In this document: piece after piece, positions 5,932 to 9,907 of the stretch
Layout: each line of letters begins with the position of its first letter
Position numbering within the stretch: the stretch's first letter is position 1
Source of the DNA: Acidobacteriota bacterium
Lineage (GTDB): Bacteria > Acidobacteriota > Vicinamibacteria > Vicinamibacterales > UBA2999
Reading direction: 5' to 3'
NCBI GenBank assembly: GCA_020851835.1
Contig: JADZBZ010000202.1
Location: 1-9,907, forward strand
DNA length: 9,907 nt
Translations under genes and position numbers: made by a program
Notes under the pieces: model-generated
Databases searched by the model: none
What the model saw: the letters and a program-made list of their open reading frames with translations, nothing else
What the model was told of the DNA's origin: nothing

Positions 5932-7001
5932 TGGCCGCTCCCTCCCTGTCCGACCGCACGCGACGCGTCCTTGCGACCCTCGTGCGCGAATACATCGAAA
6001 CGGGCGAGCCGGTGGCTTCGGCAACCTTGATGCACCGGTCCGGACTGAGCGTGTCGTCGGCCACGATTCGAAACGTGCTCGCGCAGCTCGAAGACATGGG
6101 GTACGTGTGGCAGCCGCACACGTCGGCGGGCCGGGTTCCGACCGATCAGGGCTACCGCTTCTACGTGGATCTGCTGCTCGAAAGCCGCCGGGCGACGCGA
6201 GGTGTCGCCAACGTCGAGGCCCGACTGCGCCAGGAGGTCGGCGACACGCCTTTTATCGGCGATCTGCTCTCTTCCACCTCGCACGTGCTGTCGGAAGCCT
6301 CCCGCCACGTCGGGTTCGCGATAGCGCCGGCCAACGAGGACGCGGTCTTCCACCGGATCGAGTTCATCCCGCTGAGCGGATCGCGCATCCTGGTGGTGAT
6401 GGTGTCGCGTGGCAATCAGGTGTCGCAGAAGATGGTGGACATCGGCGAGGACGTGAGCCAGTCGGAACTGGTCCAGGCTGCCAACTTTCTCAACACCGAG
6501 TTCGCCGACCTGCGGCTCGAGGACGTACGCCACGGGGTCCGGGAGCGGCTGCGCGAAGAGCGCACGCTCTACGACGAGTTGCTGGGCCTGGCGCTGCGCC
6601 TGGCGAGCCAGACGCTCGAGACCATGCAGGGACCGGCCGCGGTCTACATCGACGGCGCTTCGTCACTGCTCGAACAGGTCGTGCAGGCCAGCGGCATCTC
6701 CCCCGCCACGCTGGGCGCCCTGTTGCGAATGGTCGAAGAGAAGCAGCGGCTCGTTCGCCTGCTCAACGAATACATCGACGGGCCGGGGCTGACCGTTGTC
6801 ATCGGCACCGAGCACAACGATCCGGGCCTGCGGCCCTTCAGCCTGATTGCGTCGACCTACTTCGACGGACGCGGCACGGGCACGGTGGGCGTCATCGGCC
6901 CGACCCGCATGAAGTACTCTCGCGCGATCGCGGCCGTGGACGTAGCGGCCCTGGCGGTGGCCCGCGTCCTCAAGGATGTCAACCAGAGCGACTCGCATTG
7001 A
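5931..7001 (+). CDS. hrcA: Heat-inducible transcription repressor HrcA
   Basis: HrcA is the dimeric repressor of class I heat-shock genes and binds CIRCE; in studied bacteria GroEL keeps it active, and stress titrates GroEL away. From the ATG at 5931 the protein is 356 residues, close to the usual 340-350. The N-terminal winged helix contains SSATIRNVLAQLEDMGYV (residues 42-59) followed by the hallmark QPHTSAGRVPTDQGYRFYVD (61-80). The GAF-like dimerisation region and HrcA C-terminal domain follow (about 100-340). The frame is open upstream to a GTG at 5796, but that longer start would translate through the promoter and CIRCE site, so the ATG is preferred. No strong Shine-Dalgarno is visible. 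grpE begins two bases after the stop. The adjoining CIRCE element makes autoregulation very likely. Confidence 0.97.
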   Translation: MAAPSLSDRTRRVLATLVREYIETGEPVASATLMHRSGLSVSSATIRNVLAQLEDMGYVWQPHTSAGRVPTDQGYRFYVDLLLESRRATRGVANVEARLRQEVGDTPFIGDLLSSTSHVLSEASRHVGFAIAPANEDAVFHRIEFIPLSGSRILVVMVSRGNQVSQKMVDIGEDVSQSELVQAANFLNTEFADLRLEDVRHGVRERLREERTLYDELLGLALRLASQTLETMQGPAAVYIDGASSLLEQVVQASGISPATLGALLRMVEEKQRLVRLLNEYIDGPGLTVVIGTEHNDPGLRPFSLIASTYFDGRGTGTVGVIGPTRMKYSRAIAAVDVAALAVARVLKDVNQSDSH

Positions 7002-7003
7002 CC

Positions 7004-7522
7004 ATGAATGAACACCAGGATCCGAGCCCGGCCGACGTGGACGGGACTGACGAAACCGAGTCCGCGCCCGCCTCGCCGGCCGACCAGCTGCAGCGGGAAC
7101 GTGACGAGCACTACGACCGCCTGCTTCGCAAGACAGCCGAGTTCGACAACTTCCGCAAGCGCGTGGAACGCGAGCGGAAGGAGTTCGTGGACTGGGCCGC
7201 GGCAGACGTGTTGAACGACCTGCTGGCGGTCATGGACGACTTCGACCGTGCGCTCGCGACAGACGCGCCTGCCGAAGCGCATGCCTACAAGGCCGGCGTG
7301 GAGTTGATTCACCGGGCACTGTCGGATCTGGTCCGCAAACGCGGCGTCACGGCCATCGAGGCCCTGGGCGCCGACTTCGACCCGCACCTCCACGAGGCGG
7401 TAGCCTACGAGGCCGTCGCTGGCGCACGGGAGGGCGAGGTGATCGAAGAGTTGCGCAAGGGGTACAGGCTCGGCGAACGCCTGCTGCGTCCGTCGCTGGT
7501 GAAGGTCGCCAAGGCATCGTGA
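7004..7522 (+). CDS. grpE: Nucleotide exchange factor GrpE
   Basis: GrpE is the cytosolic cochaperone that releases ADP from DnaK, resetting the chaperone cycle, and in some bacteria acts as a thermosensor. The product has 172 residues with a short acidic, low-complexity N-terminus (1-27). A coiled-coil dimerisation helix follows (about 28-75, with LLRKTAEFDNFRKRVERER). The C-terminal beta-domain that contacts DnaK carries FDPHLHEAVAYE (125-136) and the family signature GYRLGERLLRPSLVKVAK (153-170). It is a little shorter than the E. coli protein (197 residues), the difference lying in the disordered N-terminus. The ATG at 7004 lies two bases after hrcA, and the gene overlaps dnaJ by four bases (GTGA), so translation of the three is probably coupled under the hrcA promoter. 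Confidence 0.97.
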   Translation: MNEHQDPSPADVDGTDETESAPASPADQLQRERDEHYDRLLRKTAEFDNFRKRVERERKEFVDWAAADVLNDLLAVMDDFDRALATDAPAEAHAYKAGVELIHRALSDLVRKRGVTAIEALGADFDPHLHEAVAYEAVAGAREGEVIEELRKGYRLGERLLRPSLVKVAKAS

Positions 7523-8658
7523 GCAAGCGCGACTTCTACGACGTGCTCGGGGTCGCGCGAACGGCGACCGAGCAGGACATCAAGAGCGCGTACCGCAAGC
7601 TCGCGCTGAAATTCCACCCTGACCGCAACCCGGGCGACCAGGCGGCCGAGGACCGCTTCAAGGAAGCGGCCGAAGCCTACGCCGTGCTGGCCGATTCGGA
7701 CAAACGGGTCCGGTACGATCGCTTCGGTCATGCCGCTGTCTCGGGGGCGGGCGGCGCCGGCGGTGTGGATCCGACGATTTTCGCGGACTTCCAGGACATC
7801 TTCGGAGGGCTCGGCGACATCTTCGGGTTCGGCGACATCTTCGGCGGGGGTCGCCGCCGGTCCGGTCCGCAACGCGGGTCGGACCTGCGCTACGACTTGG
7901 AGATCCCCTTCGATCAGTCCGCCAAGGGCGCCGAGACCACCATCCAGATTCCGCGCCTCGAGTCGTGTGAAACTTGCCAGGGGTCCGGCGCCGCGCCCGG
8001 AACGACCGCCAGCGCGTGCCCCCAGTGCCGGGGCACCGGGCAACTCCGCTACCAGCAGGGGTTCTTCACCGTCGCCCGCACCTGCGGCCAGTGCAGGGGC
8101 AGCGGCAAGGTCATTTCCAAACCGTGCCAGACGTGCCGGGGCCGCGGCACGACCGAGCAGCAGCGCAAGCTGGTGGTGAAGGTTCCCGCCGGTATCGCGA
8201 CCGGCCAGCGCCTGCGGCTCGCGGGTGAAGGCGAGGCCGGTGCGCTCGGCGGTCCCCCGGGGGACCTCTACGTCGTGATCCATGTGAAGGAGCACGAGTT
8301 CTTCCAGCGCGACGGCAATGACCTGCACTGTGAAGTGCCGCTGTCCATCGCCACACTGACGCTCGGAGGCGTCATCGTCGTGCCGGGCATCGACGGAGAC
8401 GAGACGCTGAAGATCCCGGAGGGGTCGCAGCCCGGCAGCGTCTTCAGGCTGAAGGGCAAGGGCATGCCCGACGTGACGGGGCGCGGCGCCGGCGACGTGC
8501 TGGTCACGGTGCAGGCCGTGATTCCAAAGAAGCTCAACAGGGAGCAGCGCAAGTTGCTCGAACAACTTGCCGCGACCTTACCCGCACAGAAGTTCGAACC
8601 CAGGCGACGGGACGAGGACACCGATGACCGCGGCATCTTCGGCAAGATCTTCGGCTGA
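7519..8658 (+). CDS. dnaJ: Chaperone protein DnaJ (Hsp40, type I)
   Basis: DnaJ delivers unfolded proteins to DnaK and stimulates its ATPase. The 379 residues have the full type I layout. The J domain (1-70) has HPD at 33-35. A Gly/Phe-rich linker (about 75-115) contains three DIFG units. The zinc region has four CxxCxGxG modules with Cys150/153, 167/170, 189/192 and 203/206, all cysteines present. Two C-terminal substrate-binding domains follow (about 125-150 and 215-350), and a short basic/acidic tail ends GIFGKIFG. The GTG start overlaps the grpE stop as GTGA, implying translational coupling. dnaK is absent between grpE and dnaJ, so the DnaK partner must be encoded elsewhere. An alternative role as a paralogous DnaJ, such as CbpA, is unlikely because the zinc domain is complete. 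Confidence 0.97.
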   Translation: MSKRDFYDVLGVARTATEQDIKSAYRKLALKFHPDRNPGDQAAEDRFKEAAEAYAVLADSDKRVRYDRFGHAAVSGAGGAGGVDPTIFADFQDIFGGLGDIFGFGDIFGGGRRRSGPQRGSDLRYDLEIPFDQSAKGAETTIQIPRLESCETCQGSGAAPGTTASACPQCRGTGQLRYQQGFFTVARTCGQCRGSGKVISKPCQTCRGRGTTEQQRKLVVKVPAGIATGQRLRLAGEGEAGALGGPPGDLYVVIHVKEHEFFQRDGNDLHCEVPLSIATLTLGGVIVVPGIDGDETLKIPEGSQPGSVFRLKGKGMPDVTGRGAGDVLVTVQAVIPKKLNREQRKLLEQLAATLPAQKFEPRRRDEDTDDRGIFGKIFG

Positions 8659-8700
8659 CGATGCCCGCTCCCCACGTGTGTCACTAACGCCGTTCCGGAT

Positions 8701-9612
8701 GTGCCGGTGAGGCGCACGTGGCCGGCGCTGGTTCTCGAGGCGCCTTCAGTCGACGATCCGCCGGACGCCGAGGAACGTATCGCGGCCTTTCTCGACGATT
8801 TCGCACCCCAGGCCATCGAGGACCTGGCCGAACGGCCGCTACCGCCCGGCGGGTTGTGGGACCCCACCTTTCCACCGATTCCCGAACCGTCGCCGACGCC
8901 GCTTCGCTGGCGCGTGTTCTTCTCCACGCCGGAGGTTCGCGACCTGGCGGCGCGGGACATGGCCCGGCGCTTTCCCCAGGTGGCGCTCACCCCGGTCGGC
9001 GTCGAAGACGAGGACTGGGCGGCACGCTCGCAGGCGTCGCTCACCGCCGTGCGAGCAGGGCGGTTCGTCGTGGCACCACCCTGGGACCGGCCCGTCTCAC
9101 CCGAGCCCGACACCACGCTCATCGTCATCGAACCGTCGATGGGCTTCGGCACGGGCCATCACCCCACCACGCGCCTGTGCCTGCGGCTGCTCTCGGACGT
9201 CGAACTCCGGGGCCTGCGGGTACTGGATCTCGGCACCGGGTCGGGCGTGCTGGCGATGGCTGCCGCGCAGAGGGGCGCCACCGATGTCGAGGGGATTGAC
9301 GTGGATCCCGACGCGATTGCATCGGCTCACGCCAGCGGCGCCCTCAATACCCTGCCGCCGGGCATCCGTTTCGAGGTCGCCGATTTCCGCGCGACGCCGC
9401 CGGTCCCGGCCGATATCGTGGTGGCCAACCTGACCGGCGGGATGCTGCGCACCGCGGCCGACGCGGTCACTGCCTTGCTCAAACCCACGGGCCGGCTCCT
9501 CATCAGCGGCTTTGACGTCGACGAGGAATCGGAGGTCCGCGCCGCGTTCCCGGCGCTGATTCAGGCGGCGAGGCTCGAAGAGGCGGGGTGGGTGGCCTTG
9601 CGCCTGGAATAA
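8701..9612 (+). CDS. prmA: Ribosomal protein L11 methyltransferase (PrmA family)
   Basis: PrmA trimethylates ribosomal protein L11 with S-adenosylmethionine. The 303 residues are near the usual 290-300. The C-terminal class I methyltransferase domain has the PrmA signature EPSMGFGTGHHPTT (144-157), motif I VLDLGTGSG (174-182), the acidic GIDVDPDAI (198-206) and VANLTGGML (241-249), in place of the common ANILA. Upstream, DEDWA (103-107) and RFVVAPPWD (121-129) correspond to the family's linker. The first 100 residues are Pro-rich and diverge from the usual L11-binding domain, so the L11 substrate is inferred from the family rather than shown. The GTG at 8701 is the first possible GTG or ATG after the in-frame stop shared with the dnaJ end, and it has no clear Shine-Dalgarno. 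It follows dnaJ by 42 bases and may be the last gene of the heat-shock operon. The gap contains a tiny ATG frame (8661-8687, eight codons) with no evidence of function. Confidence 0.85.
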   Translation: MPVRRTWPALVLEAPSVDDPPDAEERIAAFLDDFAPQAIEDLAERPLPPGGLWDPTFPPIPEPSPTPLRWRVFFSTPEVRDLAARDMARRFPQVALTPVGVEDEDWAARSQASLTAVRAGRFVVAPPWDRPVSPEPDTTLIVIEPSMGFGTGHHPTTRLCLRLLSDVELRGLRVLDLGTGSGVLAMAAAQRGATDVEGIDVDPDAIASAHASGALNTLPPGIRFEVADFRATPPVPADIVVANLTGGMLRTAADAVTALLKPTGRLLISGFDVDEESEVRAAFPALIQAARLEEAGWVALRLE

Positions 9613-9652
9613 GCCCGCCAACCGCCCCAATCGCCAATCCTGGAGCCCACCC

Positions 9653-9907
9653 TCACCATGCCCGCCAGGCTTCGAAGAGCGCAGCCAGAGCCGCCAACGG
9701 CGCCACGTCGGCCCGCAGCGTCCGCCCGCCGAGCGACACCGGCGTCAGGCCGGCCTCCTGAATCGCCGCCAGTTCACCGACCGTCCATCCCCCTTCCGGT
9801 CCCACCAGCAGCGCGGCCGATGCCTGCCGCGGCACATCCGACATGGCGCGCCCCTGGCCCGCCACTGGCTCGACGAGCACCACCCCGGCGCCCGACCGCG
9901 GCTGCCG
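9653..9907 (-). CDS. rsmE: 16S rRNA m3U1498 methyltransferase RsmE, C-terminal part (5' end beyond window)
   Basis: RsmE methylates N3 of U1498 in 16S rRNA. The minus-strand frame is open from the window edge to a TGA at 9655-9653, giving 84 residues of the C-terminal SPOUT domain. The SAM-binding trefoil-knot motifs are visible: LLVGPEGGWTVGE followed by VSLGGRTLRADVAPLAALA. The common family form is LR(A/T)ETA, so the Asp-Val pair here is a variant, but the arginine is kept. The N-terminal PUA-like domain lies outside the window. The gene converges on prmA with 40 bases between the stops. In-frame GTG codons near 9883 are internal, because the knot domain normally follows a long N-terminal part. 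Confidence 0.9.
   Translation of the reverse strand, partial: RQPRSGAGVVLVEPVAGQGRAMSDVPRQASAALLVGPEGGWTVGELAAIQEAGLTPVSLGGRTLRADVAPLAALAALFEAWRAW

Noticed and set aside
7405..8565. Minus-strand open frame of 386 codons opposite dnaJ
   Set aside because: All conserved features are in dnaJ on the plus strand; the antisense product has no domain.
8661..8687. Eight-codon ATG frame between dnaJ and prmA
   Set aside because: It is too short to judge, has no ribosome site and no recognisable leader-peptide pattern.
1..9907. Mobile elements, CRISPR arrays, tRNA or rRNA genes
   Set aside because: I saw no transposase or integrase motifs, regularly spaced repeats, or tRNA/rRNA-like sequence. Gene content is housekeeping and composition is even throughout.

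Overview
The window is a GC-rich, densely packed chromosomal segment with eight protein genes and no RNA genes, insertion sequences, CRISPR arrays or phage genes. A bacillithiol gene (bshC), a hrcA-grpE-dnaJ-prmA heat-shock cluster with a CIRCE operator, and a bacterial Ser/Thr kinase-like gene together fit an acidobacterium of the Vicinamibacteria type. That placement is inference from gene content and base composition, not a measured phylogeny. Six of the eight gene starts visible here appear to be GTG, and Shine-Dalgarno sequences are weak or absent.

Left part (1-4886). A protein-kinase-fold gene runs leftward off the window edge from a GTG at 768. Its catalytic loop and DFG motif have lost the catalytic residues, so it is probably a pseudokinase. 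It diverges across 67 bp from bshC, the cysteine-adding enzyme of bacillithiol synthesis. Nineteen bases after bshC comes a bifunctional class A penicillin-binding protein of the PBP1b type (UB2H, GT51 and transpeptidase domains), probably in the same transcript.

Middle (4887-5930). A short 20-bp tandem repeat and a TATACT box precede an XdhC-family molybdenum-enzyme maturation gene that looks leaderless. The 138 bp after it hold a possible amidohydrolase N-terminal relic, a 9-bp GC stem-loop (candidate terminator), an extended -10 promoter and a CIRCE operator whose last base is the A of the hrcA start codon.

Right part (5931-9907). hrcA, grpE and dnaJ are tightly coupled (2 bp gap, then a 4-bp GTGA overlap), with prmA 42 bp further on. 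HrcA should repress its own operon through the CIRCE site. dnaK, the chaperone partner of GrpE and DnaJ, is not in the cluster. The 5'-truncated rsmE gene converges on prmA from the opposite strand. Both encode methyltransferases of the translation apparatus.

Most of the window is conserved housekeeping sequence, and I saw no evidence of a wholly new system. The points most worth a second look are the pseudokinase divergent from bshC, the CIRCE variant overlapping the hrcA start codon, the cluster without dnaK, the leaderless-looking xdhC start, and the apparent gene relic between xdhC and hrcA.
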